NCBI RefSeq assembly: GCF_025833875.1
Contig: NZ_JAOYOD010000001.1
Location: forward strand, 4,976,501 to 5,040,500
DNA length: 64,000 nt
Reading direction: 5' to 3'
From: Reichenbachiella ulvae
GTDB taxonomy: Bacteria; Bacteroidota; Bacteroidia; Cytophagales; Cyclobacteriaceae
The position numbers and the translations under genes were made by a program. Within the stretch, counting starts at the first letter, position 1, and every line of letters starts with the position of its first letter. Below the pieces are notes generated by a model. That model was given only the letters and a program-made list of their open reading frames with translations. It searched no databases and was not told where the DNA came from. Positions 16,351 to 25,079 of the stretch are shown here, one piece after another.

Positions 16351-17449
16351 ATGACAGCAGATCAACTGAAGGAAATAATGGCCCGAGTCGAAGCACTTCG
16401 GGGGTATCTTTGACTATGATGTCAAAGTAAAAGAGGTAGAAGAAGAGGAGTCGATCACGACACAGCCAGATTTTTGGAATGACCCAAAAGAGGCTGAAAA
16501 AATACTGAAGCTGATTAAAGCCAAAAAAGTTTGGACTGATGGTTTCGAAAAAGTCAAAGGACTTGCCGACGATTTAGATACCCTATATGAGTTTTACGAA
16601 GCAGACGAGGTAGAAATGTCAGAAGTCGATGCTGAGTATAAGAAAACATTGGAGGCTCTAGAGGAACTCGAATTCAAGCGCATGCTGAGTGGTGAAGAGG
16701 ACCAATTAGGTGCGATGATGGAGATCAATCCGGGCGCAGGAGGGACCGAGAGTCAGGACTGGGCCAGTATGCTCTACCGCATGTACGTGATGTGGGGGGA
16801 GAAAAATGGCTACAAAGTCAAAGAGGTCAACTACCAGGCAGGAGATACTGCGGGTATCAAGGCGGCTACTTTGGAGTTCGAAGGCCCATTTGCATATGGC
16901 TATCTCAAATCTGAGATCGGTGTGCATCGTTTGGTAAGGATTTCACCATTTGACTCAGGAGGAAGGAGACATACTTCTTTCGTTTCGGTATATGTGTATC
17001 CTGTAGTGGACGATACGATTGAGATCGAAATCAATCCGGGCGATATCGAATGGCAAACTTCCCGATCAGGAGGTGCCGGTGGTCAGAACGTAAACAAGGT
17101 AGAAACCAAGGTACAGTTGACACACAAGCCGACCGGTATTGTAATTGTCTGTCAGATCGAGCGATCGCAGCTGGCCAACAAGGAGCACGCGCTGAAGATG
17201 CTGAAATCTCAGCTCTATCAAAAAGAGGTAGAAAAGAGAAATGCTAAACGCGACGAGATCGAAAGCAGCAAGATGAAAATTGATTTTGGTAGCCAGATTC
17301 GAAACTACGTTTTGCACCCCTACAAATTAATCAAGGATGCTCGTACCGGTGTAGAAAGAACGGATGTTCAAAATGTACTGGATGGTGATTTAAATGATTA
17401 TATTAAGGCTTTCTTGATGGAAGAGACTTCCGGTCCGGAAGTACAATAA
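16351..17449 (+). CDS. prfB: Peptide chain release factor 2, programmed +1 frameshift
   Basis: RF2 releases peptides at UGA and UAA. The first 20 codons (16351-16410) end ALRGYL, where an in-frame TGA follows at 16411-16413. Skipping T16411 restores the frame to [13 protein letters not shown] and gives a 365-residue protein. The site has the classical layout: an internal Shine-Dalgarno-like CGGGGG run three bases before CTT TGA C. Downstream lie the RF2 specificity motif SPF ([16 protein letters not shown]) and the catalytic GGQ ([14 protein letters not shown]). Gene callers often start it falsely at 16616. It leads an operon with ppx and yihY. Confidence 0.97.
16401..16413 (+). promoter_or_regulatory. 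prfB autoregulatory frameshift site
   Basis: GGGGTATCTTTGA contains the stimulatory purine run, the slippery CTT and the in-frame UGA stop. When RF2 is scarce the ribosome slips +1 at CTT and continues in the GAC TAT frame, so RF2 sets its own level. Confidence 0.95.
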
Positions 17450-17459
17450 AAGTGAGCCT

Positions 17460-18359
17460 ATGAAACTAGCAGCAATCGACATTGGATCCAATGGTGTACG
17501 TTTTCAGGTGACGAATGTCATCCGATATGGAGATGAAACCACCTTCAAAAAACTTCACTTCATGAGGTTTCCTTTGCGATTGGGTGCGGATGTATTCGAA
17601 GGTGAGCAACGCCTGAGCGAATCGACCATGGATCGCTTCGTTCAGTTGATGACTGCCTTCAAAACAATCGTCGATCTTTATAAGGTGGACGATTGTTTTG
17701 CTATAGCCACTTCTGCCATGCGTGAGGCAGAAAATGGCCAGGAACTGATCGACCGGGTAAAAGAAACCTGCGGTCTACAGATCAATATCATCTCTGGTAA
17801 GATGGAGGCAGATATGATCAATCGGGTGATCATGTTTCATATCACAGAAAAGAATCACGTGCACATCGATGTGGGTGGGGGTAGTACAGAGCTGATTCTT
17901 TACAAGAATCGTGAAAAGATTGCCTCACGCTCCTTCAAGATCGGTTCGGTTCGTCTATTGAAATATGGAGAGAACAAAGAGACCTGGGAGAAGATGGAGA
18001 GCTGGGTGGCCGACCACCTGCCTGATCATGAAGAAATCATCGCGCTGGGTACAGGGGGTAACATCAAAAAACTGTCTGAATTGATCAATGGAGTGAAGGG
18101 CGGCGTGGTACAACTCGATGAGCTAGAGAAAATGCGCAGGAAGCTCCTAAAAATGGAATATGAAGAAAGGATGAACAAACTGAAACTGAACCCCGACCGG
18201 GCAGACGTTATTGTTCCTGCTTCTAAGATCTATATCACGGCTATGAAACTGGCAGGTGCCAAAGAGATCATCGTTCCGAATATCGGTCTCAAAGATGGTA
18301 TCATGACCTACCTATACGAAAAGAACATTTCTAAAGGAAAATTTAGTTACAACAACTAG
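17460..18359 (+). CDS. Exopolyphosphatase / Ppx-GppA phosphatase
   Basis: A 299-residue protein of the sugar kinase/HSP70 actin fold. It has the phosphate-1 loop AIDIGSNGVRFQVTN, the Ppx/GppA signature IATSAMREAENG, and the phosphate-2 motif HIDVGGGSTELILY. It is of the short single-module type that lacks the HD-like C-terminal domain of the E. coli enzymes. The role is hydrolysis of polyphosphate or pppGpp. It starts 10 bp after prfB and ends 2 bp before yihY, so the three genes form one operon. Confidence 0.93.
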   Translation: MKLAAIDIGSNGVRFQVTNVIRYGDETTFKKLHFMRFPLRLGADVFEGEQRLSESTMDRFVQLMTAFKTIVDLYKVDDCFAIATSAMREAENGQELIDRVKETCGLQINIISGKMEADMINRVIMFHITEKNHVHIDVGGGSTELILYKNREKIASRSFKIGSVRLLKYGENKETWEKMESWVADHLPDHEEIIALGTGGNIKKLSELINGVKGGVVQLDELEKMRRKLLKMEYEERMNKLKLNPDRADVIVPASKIYITAMKLAGAKEIIVPNIGLKDGIMTYLYEKNISKGKFSYNN

Positions 18360-18361
18360 AT

Positions 18362-19690
18362 ATGAAGTTAAAGACCTACCTGGACAGAGGAATGGAATAT
18401 ATCCAGTCGGACGTTTGGAAGCGATCCAACGAAAAGGGTATCAAAGCCATTGCCAATAAGTTGATGCGTATTCTGCTGATCATCATTTATGAGATCAAGA
18501 AGGATAAAATTATTCTGAAAGCCTCTGCCACTACCTATTTATCTATTCTTTCGATTGTGCCATTGGTTGCTATCGTGTTTGCCATCTCCAAGGGCTTTGG
18601 ATTGGAGAAAATGATAGAAAAGGAACTGGATAGATTGTTTTTGGGTCAGGATGTGGTGAAGGATGCCATTTTCGGCTATGCACAAAACATGCTGGACAAT
18701 ACACAAGGAGGAATTATTGTAGGGGTGTCCGTACTTGTTCTTTTCTATACAGTCATGCGTTTGCTCAATAATATAGAGGAGGTGTTTAACGACATCTGGG
18801 GCAAGCAGCGCTCACGTAACCTCATTAGAAAATTTACTGATTACCTGGCTCTGTTGACCATCGCTCCGATATTGATTATCATGTCGAGTGGGGTGACCAT
18901 CTTTGTAGAGAACAAACTGAGATCTATTAGTGCCAATAGTGCATTCGAAGACGTGATGACACCCGTGGCTTCTTTCTTCGTGCAGTTATCTCCATTTGTT
19001 TTGATTTGGCTGCTTTTTACGATGATCTATGTGATCATGCCCAATGTCAAGGTCAGTTTCAAAAGTGGTTTCATTGCTGGAGTGATAGCAGGTTCCTTGT
19101 TTCAGGTGATTCAGTGGGGCTTCATTAATTTCTCATTCCTGATGGGTAACTATGGAGCTGTCTATGGCGGTTTGGCTGTGCTGCCATTGTTTTTTGTTTT
19201 TAACCAGCTCAGTTGGACGATTGTTTTTGTAGGAGGCGAATTGTCCTATGCAGTTCAGGTGGAGTCTGAGTTTATTCCTGAAGAAAAAAATATTCAATTT
19301 AGTCTGGCTGAAAGAAGAAAAATTGCTCTTGCGGTTATGCATGCGATTGTCAAAGCATTCGAAGCAGGAGAGCCGGCCTATACCAAAATGTCTTTATCCA
19401 ATCATCTGGGGATTCCTCATCGTTTTGTCTCCAATGCAGTCAATAAGCTCGTGACTTGCGGTGTGCTGACCAAGAGTCTTAGTGAGGATGAGTCGGCGCA
19501 TGTTTATGTGCCTTCTTTGGATATCAACAAAATTGATATGAACTATGTCCTCAGAAAGTTGGATGAATATGGAGTGGACGGTCTCTACGACGAAAGAAAT
19601 AAAGAAGTTGGAATTATCCATCAGCAGATGAAACTGCTGAGAGGTGAAAGGGAGTCGTCAGCCAACAACAAACTACTCAAGGATCTATGA
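18362..19690 (+). CDS. YihY/BrkB-family inner-membrane protein with C-terminal winged-helix-like region
   Basis: A 442-residue protein. Residues about 40-310 are the YihY/BrkB core with six predicted membrane helices (for example TYLSILSIVPLVAIVFAIS, GIIVGVSVLVLFYTVMRLL, GAVYGGLAVLPLFFVFNQLS). It contains the family stretch LLNNIEEVFNDIWGKQRSR. After the membrane core, about 320-400 resembles a MarR/winged-helix fold (KMSLSNHLGIPHRFVSNAV), a fusion seen in several bacterial YihY proteins. Despite the old RNase BN name, these proteins are not nucleases. The transport role is unproven. Confidence 0.92.
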   Translation: MKLKTYLDRGMEYIQSDVWKRSNEKGIKAIANKLMRILLIIIYEIKKDKIILKASATTYLSILSIVPLVAIVFAISKGFGLEKMIEKELDRLFLGQDVVKDAIFGYAQNMLDNTQGGIIVGVSVLVLFYTVMRLLNNIEEVFNDIWGKQRSRNLIRKFTDYLALLTIAPILIIMSSGVTIFVENKLRSISANSAFEDVMTPVASFFVQLSPFVLIWLLFTMIYVIMPNVKVSFKSGFIAGVIAGSLFQVIQWGFINFSFLMGNYGAVYGGLAVLPLFFVFNQLSWTIVFVGGELSYAVQVESEFIPEEKNIQFSLAERRKIALAVMHAIVKAFEAGEPAYTKMSLSNHLGIPHRFVSNAVNKLVTCGVLTKSLSEDESAHVYVPSLDINKIDMNYVLRKLDEYGVDGLYDERNKEVGIIHQQMKLLRGERESSANNKLLKDL

Positions 19691-19770
19691 TCCCAGGGTG
19701 GTTCAAAACCTGCGATTTCTCCAAAATAGTCATTTTATGGCGGATGTGTGCTGCTTTCCGTTTGAAGTAG

Positions 19771-19778
19771 TACCTTTG
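19771..19778 (+). promoter_or_regulatory. -7 promoter box for ppa
   Basis: TACCTTTG matches TAnnTTTG and lies 28 bp before the ppa start. Confidence 0.5.
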
Positions 19779-19806
19779 CGCCGCAATCAATACAAAACTG
19801 AATATT

Positions 19807-20337
19807 ATGATGAACCCCTGGCATGATGTCCGCATCGGACAAGGAGCACCAGAAGTGGTAACGGGTATCGTAGAAATACCAACAAATACAAGAGCAAAAT
19901 ACGAATTGGACAAAGAAAGCGGTCTATTGAAATTGGATCGTGTACTTTATTCTTCTATCAATTATCCGGCGAATTACGGGTTTATCCCTCGTACTTATTG
20001 CGACGATGGAGATCCATTGGATATCCTGATCATGTCTCAGATCGAGGTAGTACCGATGTGTATTGTACAGGCCAATGTAATCGGTGTGATGCGCATGTTG
20101 GATGAAGGCGAAGCAGATGATAAAATCATCGCGGTAGCCTCTAATGACATGAGTGTAAATCACTATCAGGACATTTCTGAGATACCTCCCCACTTTGTGA
20201 AAGAACTGAGATCTTTCTTTGAGGATTATAAGAAATTGGAAAACAAATCTGTACAGGTAGAAGATTTTCAGAACAAAGAAGTCGCCATGGAAATCGTCAA
20301 GAAAAGTATCGAAGATTACCAATTGAAATTTGGATGA
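19807..20337 (+). CDS. ppa: Inorganic pyrophosphatase (family I)
   Basis: A 176-residue soluble pyrophosphatase. It has the signature [11 protein letters not shown] with three metal-binding aspartates, the substrate loop [16 protein letters not shown], and the lysine/tyrosine positions of family I ([17 protein letters not shown]). It hydrolyses pyrophosphate from biosynthetic reactions. The gene has its own promoter box, and its terminator lies inside the coding end of the convergent gene. A GTG-free, double-ATG start (MM) leaves a one-residue uncertainty. Confidence 0.96.
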   Translation: MMNPWHDVRIGQGAPEVVTGIVEIPTNTRAKYELDKESGLLKLDRVLYSSINYPANYGFIPRTYCDDGDPLDILIMSQIEVVPMCIVQANVIGVMRMLDEGEADDKIIAVASNDMSVNHYQDISEIPPHFVKELRSFFEDYKKLENKSVQVEDFQNKEVAMEIVKKSIEDYQLKFG

Positions 20338-20338
20338 A

Positions 20339-20851
20339 CTAAGGCTGAACAGCCCTAAAACTCCAGGAAAAATGGAACGCTGATACCAGTGTTCCATTTT
20401 TTGTTTTACCCTCTACCTTCACGCTGACAGTGACATTATCTGTGCTGTTCTTAGCCTCTTCTACTGCCGCTAATATTTCCTGTCCTCCCTCACAGCTGAA
20501 GTAAATTCTTTCTTTTGCCTGTTTGACGAATTCCGCATCATTCGCAGTAATGATGGTTAAGATTTTGGGTTTGACCCCTTTGGTAGCTGTAAGTGCCAGC
20601 ACACCAGTCGAGAGTTCTGCTGCCATGGCCTGCACGGCAAAATACATCGATCCAAAAGGATTTTGATTGAGCCAGCGATGCTTTACGGTGGTTACCGCTC
20701 TCTCCTCATTAATCTCCAACACTTGCATGCCGCTCAGCCATCCCATAGGAAGTTTGGCCAGAAGATAAAGTCTCAGTTTCCAGGGGTTGGTGAATTGCTG
20801 GCAATACCGGCGCTGGTAGTCGGTATATGTGTGTCGGGTGTTGTTGTTCAT
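20339..20851 (-). CDS. DUF4442 hotdog-fold thioesterase-like protein
   Basis: A 170-residue protein of the DUF4442 family (hotdog fold, related to YiiD C-terminal and PaaI thioesterases). Typical segments are NPWKLRLYLLAKLPMGWLSG, VKHRWLNQNPFGSMYFAVQAMAAELSTG (first part HRWLNQNPFGSMYFAVQAMA) and the closing strand SAFHFSWSFRAV. An acyl-CoA substrate is assumed from the fold; no member of clear function is known to me. The last codons overlap the ppa terminator hairpin on the other strand. Confidence 0.85.
   Translation of the reverse strand: MNNNTRHTYTDYQRRYCQQFTNPWKLRLYLLAKLPMGWLSGMQVLEINEERAVTTVKHRWLNQNPFGSMYFAVQAMAAELSTGVLALTATKGVKPKILTIITANDAEFVKQAKERIYFSCEGGQEILAAVEEAKNSTDNVTVSVKVEGKTKNGTLVSAFHFSWSFRAVQP
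20368..20402 (+). terminator. Terminator of ppa embedded in the DUF4442 coding end
   Basis: AAAAATGGAAC pairs with GTTCCATTTTT, and inner CTG/CAG pairs extend the stem to about 15 bp around ATAC, followed by a T-run. It begins 31 bp after the ppa stop but lies wholly within the 3' coding part of the opposing gene (stop at 20339). Confidence 0.85.
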
Positions 20852-20970
20852 GCTTTGAATTTAATCAAAAGTGTTGATTTGAAAGCTGCTGTTTCTAAAG
20901 TGTTCATTCTCAGTAAGTAGCTTTTTCGGGCTTGCGACTCTCAATTATTTGTCTTATTCTTGACAAACCA

Positions 20971-20990
20971 GGCAGGGTATATGCCCTGCC
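20971..20990. repeat. Short GC-rich hairpin upstream of the MORN-repeat gene
   Basis: GGCAGGG and CCCTGCC (20971-20977 and 20984-20990) flank TATATG. The 241-bp spacer between DUF4442 and the repeat protein shows nothing else. There is no T-run, so it is not a clear terminator. Confidence 0.4.
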
Positions 20991-21092
20991 TCCCGCAGCA
21001 TTTCGAGAAGATTTTTGTTGGATTAACCCAGTTCGGTGATAAAGTATTTCACCGGGCGAGTTTGGTATCTATTGACTTTAACATCAATAACA

Positions 21093-22979
21093 ATGACAAG
21101 AGAGGAACAACTGGCATTTTGCAAGAAATGTACGAAAAGGAAAATGGACCTTCAGCAAGGTTTGCTTTGTAGCCTTACAGACCAAAAGGCAGACTTCGAA
21201 GGAGAGTGTAAAGATTTTGACAAGGACGAATCTGTAAAAGAGCAAGTCAATTATGAAGAGCTATCAGTTCATGAAGCGATTCCGGGTTTGTCTGACGAAA
21301 AGATACTTGAGCTAAAATCTCATCAGGATATTGTCTATGCTTTGGTAGGGGGGCTCTTCGTATCGGTGATTTGTGCTTTCATTTGGGCAGCTATTACAGT
21401 GGCGACCGAATATCAGATAGGTTATATGGCGATTGCAGTTGGTTTGGCTGCAGGAGTTGGTGTACGTTTTTTTGGCGCAGGGGTCGAATCGATTTATGGA
21501 TTCATTGGGGCTTTTTATGCCTTGCTTGGTTGTGCACTTGGCAATTTGTTTAGCCAGGTCGGCTTTATTGCAGAGTATCAGCAGCTCAGTTATTGGAATA
21601 CCCTGATGCTGATGGATCTTGACTTGATAGTGGAAGTTTTTATCGATTCTTTTAGTCCTATGGATCTACTGTTTTATGGATTTGCCATAGTAGAGGGATA
21701 TAAGTTTGCTTTTCGAAAACTTCCTGAAAATGCACAACATCTTGATGACTTAACTCCCGAATATGCCAAACTCCGCTTGCCGCTGGTGATTGGGGCTTTT
21801 GTGTTGCTGTCTATTTCGGGTTACTCACTATCCAGGGGTGTGTCGGGACCTCAGACATACTATTACGAAACAGGAGAGTTGCTGTCAAAAGGAGAAATGG
21901 TGAATGGTCAAGAGGAGGGAACCTGGATCTACTACTATCCCAATGGCAAGACTCAGATACAGGGGGATTATAAAGAAGGACGGGAAGAAGGAACCTGGCT
22001 GTACTACTATGAAGACGGTAGTTTAATGAAATCTGTCGGTTACCAGCATGGCCTTTTTCATGGCCTGTATCGCCATTATGTTCCGGAAGGACAAATGACC
22101 GACTCAGTTTACTTTGAGTTGGGAAGAAAATCGGGTGCCTCCCTCTCTTTTTACGAGAATGGTCAGGTGGCGAGTGAAGGCAGTTATTATCGAGGAAAGG
22201 AAACAGGCATTTGGAAATTCTATCACGATAATGGGAAATTGAGTGCAACAGGTGAGTTCAAGGAAGGATCTAATGAGGGGCTATGGAAGTTTTATACTTA
22301 TGAAGGTAACATTAGTCAGGAAGTAATCTATGATGCGGATGGTGCCAAAATAATGAAAGATTGGGATCGAGACGGAAGGCTAATGGTAGAAGAAGGTGTG
22401 GGATCCGTCCGATACTATCATGCCAATGGCCAACTTTCAGAGCAGGGTAAGATTGAAAAGGGAAAAAGATCAGGGATCTGGAAGTCATACCATGCCAATG
22501 GTCAGGCTAGCGTATTGGGAGAGTATAAAGATGATCTGTTTGTCATAGAATCGGCTTGGTCTGAAATAGGTAAACTAATGGTGGAGAATGGTGAAGGGGA
22601 ATATGTTTCCTTTTATCCAGAGTCGGAGTTTGCTTCTGAAGAAGGATTGATATCTAATGGATTGAGACAGGGAATCTGGACTACTTATTTTCCCAATTCG
22701 GGAGTGATGCAATCGGAGATTGAATATAAAGAAGGGCTTATGGACGGAGCATATACCAATTATTTCGAAAGTGGAGGCTTTATGTCTCAGGGGATCATGG
22801 TTCAGGGTGAGCAGCATGGTGAGTGGACGTGGTATTTTGAGAATGGAGCGATTGAAAGTACGGCGAGTTTTGACCATGGAAAGAAAATAGGCGAGCAGGT
22901 GTTTTATACTGAAAATGGTGACCAGGCCAAAAAGGAGGTTTATGAAGAGGGAGAGTTCGTCTCAGAAACCTTGCTTTAA
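21093..22979 (+). CDS. Membrane protein with C-terminal MORN-like (YwqK) repeats
   Basis: A 628-residue protein if started at the ATG at 21093 (MTREEQLAFC); an upstream start at 21036 would add 19 implausible residues. Residues 1-45 carry four cysteines (FCKKCTKRKMD, LLCSLTD, GECKDF). Residues about 80-260 contain four or so membrane helices (YALVGGLFVSVICAFIWAAI, YMAIAVGLAAGVGVRFFGAG). From about 275 to the end there are roughly 14 repeats of 22-24 residues of the MORN_2/YwqK type, each with a YYxxGxLxxxGxYxxGxxxGxWxxY pattern. Such repeats make extended beta sheets. Whether they face outside or inside is unclear; the function is unknown. Confidence 0.85.
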   Translation: MTREEQLAFCKKCTKRKMDLQQGLLCSLTDQKADFEGECKDFDKDESVKEQVNYEELSVHEAIPGLSDEKILELKSHQDIVYALVGGLFVSVICAFIWAAITVATEYQIGYMAIAVGLAAGVGVRFFGAGVESIYGFIGAFYALLGCALGNLFSQVGFIAEYQQLSYWNTLMLMDLDLIVEVFIDSFSPMDLLFYGFAIVEGYKFAFRKLPENAQHLDDLTPEYAKLRLPLVIGAFVLLSISGYSLSRGVSGPQTYYYETGELLSKGEMVNGQEEGTWIYYYPNGKTQIQGDYKEGREEGTWLYYYEDGSLMKSVGYQHGLFHGLYRHYVPEGQMTDSVYFELGRKSGASLSFYENGQVASEGSYYRGKETGIWKFYHDNGKLSATGEFKEGSNEGLWKFYTYEGNISQEVIYDADGAKIMKDWDRDGRLMVEEGVGSVRYYHANGQLSEQGKIEKGKRSGIWKSYHANGQASVLGEYKDDLFVIESAWSEIGKLMVENGEGEYVSFYPESEFASEEGLISNGLRQGIWTTYFPNSGVMQSEIEYKEGLMDGAYTNYFESGGFMSQGIMVQGEQHGEWTWYFENGAIESTASFDHGKKIGEQVFYTENGDQAKKEVYEEGEFVSETLL

Positions 22980-23552
22980 AAGGAATTCTCATGTAAAAGA
23001 GGCTGTCTCAATAGATTCAGAAAATAGAGTTTGACACATTGAGCTTAGTCGCCCGACTGTCGGACGCCCAGGAAATGTACCTTTGAAAAGTGTAACTAAT
23101 GTTTCGACTTGGCTACTAATGACGTGTTAGTAAAACTTGTATTTTTTGATTTGTGGATCGCCTCGGGTTCCTCCTATCGTTGGAAGGACAGAACTGTTTA
23201 GTTTTTTCAATCGCAAATGCTAGCATATGCCACAGTCGTTGTGTCATTCCGACGCACGAGGAATCTAAGCGATAAATGCAAATCCAACAGTCTTACAAAG
23301 ACAAGAATGTAATTTGCGTTTCTTGATCTGTGGATCGCTTATAGATTCCTGCCTGTCCGGTAAGCTGGTCTCCCACTGGTACCAATGACGTATTAGTAAT
23401 AGCCAATGTTTTAGCATCTTTTACTATTAGGTCATTTAGCATTTGTGGCCTTATAAAACTAAGGCTTAGCCTTTCAACATGGCAAAGAAAGACTTTTGAG
23501 ACAGCCTCTTTTTTGCTTTCATGATTAACAGTAAATTGCTCATCAGATTTGA
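22980..23552. other. 573-bp noncoding spacer with an inverted-repeat-bounded element
   Basis: No credible gene is seen here. Perfect 16-bp inverted repeats AAAAGAGGCTGTCTCA (22995-23010) and TGAGACAGCCTCTTTT (23498-23513) bound 519 bp. Inside are stop-rich sequence and several imperfect internal repeats: AATGACGTnTTAGTAA at 23120-23135 and 23386-23401, and TTGATyTGTGGATCGC at 23147-23162 and 23323-23338, plus GTCATTCCGACGCACGAGG near 23240. It looks like a non-autonomous element or a long terminator stem filled by an insertion. Confidence 0.6.
22995..23513. mobile_element. MITE-like element with 16-bp inverted ends (putative)
   Basis: The ends are perfect inverted repeats starting with GAGGCTGTCTCA after an A-run, a terminus shape seen in several insertion-sequence families of Bacteroidota. 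There is no transposase and no clear target duplication. The same arms followed by a T-run could also be the remains of one intrinsic terminator for the upstream gene. Confidence in mobility is modest. Confidence 0.4.
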
Positions 23553-24665
23553 TTGACTATGACAAAATACTTTTTTCCTCAAGCACTAATTGTACTGGTA
23601 TCGGCTTTGTTTTCCTTATACAAAGTGAATGCCCAAGACACCCCAATGACCTGGCGACAAGCCCTGCGACAGGAGGCCGATTGGTACGGAAGTCCGGAGG
23701 CGCTAAGGATCGCCGATCAGGTGTTGATCTATCAGCACCCTAATGGGGGATGGGCTAAGAATGTCGACATGGCCGCTCCACTGGATGCAGCCCAAATCAA
23801 AGCGATCAAGCAAGAACAAAGTAACCCGGATAGCGATCTAAGTGAAACTACGATTGACAATGGCGCTACACATACCGAGATGAGATTTCTAGCTCGTGTC
23901 TATGAAAGGACAGGTGAGAAGAAGTACAAGAAGGCCTTCTTAAAAGGCTTAGATTATCTCCTGGAGGCGCAATATGACAATGGAGGCTGGCCGCAGTTTT
24001 ATCCATTGAAGAAAGGCTATTATGAAAATATCACTTTCAATGATGGAGCTATGATGGGTGTCATGTGGCAGCTCCGTCAAGTCGTGGATGGAGCCTATGA
24101 TTTCGTAGATCCCACCAGAATAAAGCGCGCAAAAGAAGCCATTGACAAGGGGCTAGAGGTGATCCTGAAGATGCAGGTAAAAGTGAATGCTGAGCTCACC
24201 GTATGGTGTGCCCAGCATGACCCTGTGACCTTAGCGCCTGCCAAGGCTCGTGCCTATGAACATATCTCCCTTAGTGGCAGTGAGAGTGTGGGAATCCTAA
24301 AGTATCTCATGTCCATCGATAATCCCAGTCCTGAAGTCATAGCAGCAGTGAAAGGAGCAGTTGCATGGTTCGAAAAAGTGAAGTTGACCGATGTTCGAAT
24401 CATTCGAAAGGAAGATGATACCCTACCCAGAGGTTTTGACAAATTGGTAGCCTTCGATCCCATGAATGCCGAGCCTCTCTGGGCACGCTTTTATGAAATC
24501 GGCACTAACTATCCGATCTTCTCTGATCGCCGGTCTATCGTTTTGTATTCCCTATCAGAGATCAGCTACGAACGCCGCGTGGGCTACCGATGGTTCGGCA
24601 GTTGGCCACAGCAGACGCTAGTAGAGGACTACCCCAAATGGTGTGAAAAGTGGGGCGTGCAATAG
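23553..24665 (+). CDS. pelA: Pectate lyase, polysaccharide lyase family 10
   Basis: A 370-residue exported enzyme with a signal peptide (about residues 1-27, ending VNAQ). The mature part shows the PL10 pattern of alpha/alpha-toroid helices: IADQVLIYQHPNGGWAKNVDM, TTIDNGATHTEMRFLARVY (part), LLEAQYDNGGWPQFYPLKKG and NDGAMMGVMWQLR, then DTLPRGFDKLVAF. PL10 enzymes cleave polygalacturonate by beta elimination, giving unsaturated galacturonides, which feed the KduI/KduD route coded at 5.6-7.2 kb. It appears monocistronic. An ATG two codons downstream (MTK) is an alternative start. Confidence 0.93.
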   Translation: MTMTKYFFPQALIVLVSALFSLYKVNAQDTPMTWRQALRQEADWYGSPEALRIADQVLIYQHPNGGWAKNVDMAAPLDAAQIKAIKQEQSNPDSDLSETTIDNGATHTEMRFLARVYERTGEKKYKKAFLKGLDYLLEAQYDNGGWPQFYPLKKGYYENITFNDGAMMGVMWQLRQVVDGAYDFVDPTRIKRAKEAIDKGLEVILKMQVKVNAELTVWCAQHDPVTLAPAKARAYEHISLSGSESVGILKYLMSIDNPSPEVIAAVKGAVAWFEKVKLTDVRIIRKEDDTLPRGFDKLVAFDPMNAEPLWARFYEIGTNYPIFSDRRSIVLYSLSEISYERRVGYRWFGSWPQQTLVEDYPKWCEKWGVQ

Positions 24666-24676
24666 CATGAATAAAA

Positions 24677-24757
24677 TTATTTTTGAGCTCCTTGCTTAGA
24701 GCCTATCCAGACGCCTAGCAGGGTGATGCCGATAGAAAAGATTACGATCCAGATCAT
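24677..24757 (-). CDS. Small membrane peptide, 26 residues
   Basis: An ATG at 24757 opens MIWIVIFSIGITLLGVWIGS followed by KQGAQK and a TAA stop. It is one hydrophobic helix with a basic tail. The start overlaps the stop of the upstream 48-residue frame (ACATGA), which suggests translational coupling. Codon-level evidence alone is weak, but membrane-anchor peptides of this type are usual in Bacteroidota. No function can be given. Confidence 0.4.
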   Translation of the reverse strand: MIWIVIFSIGITLLGVWIGSKQGAQK

Positions 24758-24900
24758 GTTACTAGTATAGTGGTGTGAATGAAATACAGCATTCGGATAA
24801 AACAGGCCGTTAGTAGGATGATGAACATGCCACGATTTCTCACAATGGCATATAGAGGTACCAGAAATAGGAGGGACAGGAGTCCCATAGCGATTTTCAT
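24754..24900 (-). CDS. Small membrane protein, 48 residues
   Basis: The frame starts at ATG 24900 with MKIAMGLLSLLFLVPLYAIV, then RNRGMFIILLTACFIRMLYF and a short tail, stopping with TGA at 24754. It contains two hydrophobic helices separated by an RNRG turn. It lies downstream of the 121-residue gene at 25080-25445 on the same strand and overlaps the next tiny frame by 4 bp, so the three may form one transcript. The family is not recognised. Confidence 0.45.
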   Translation of the reverse strand: MKIAMGLLSLLFLVPLYAIVRNRGMFIILLTACFIRMLYFIHTTILVT

Positions 24901-25079
24901 AGGATTCGATTTATCATATAGTATTAGAAAATAGTTCCCTGCCTATGGATGACCTATACTGCTACTACAGATAGCATGCATGTGCATACTGTAGCACTAG
25001 AGATCACTATAGGATGTAGGGGGAGCTGTAAGAACCGGGACATCATGCGTTCGGGTTCTACATGCAAGAAGAAAATCGA
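24901..25079. other. Spacer with an imperfect hairpin
   Basis: CTACAG near 24964 and CTGTAG near 24988 flank GCATGCATGTGC-like sequence and could fold. Nothing coding is seen. Together with the two small frames this accounts for the 414 bp between the pectate lyase and the next longer gene. Confidence 0.35.

Noticed and set aside
16411..16413. Stop codon early in prfB read as a sequencing error or pseudogene
   Set aside because: The context is the conserved RF2 programmed frameshift site, so the gene is intact.
21036..21092. Upstream start for the MORN-repeat gene
   Set aside because: MTREEQLAFC at 21093 is a natural start, and the 19 extra residues look like untranslated leader.
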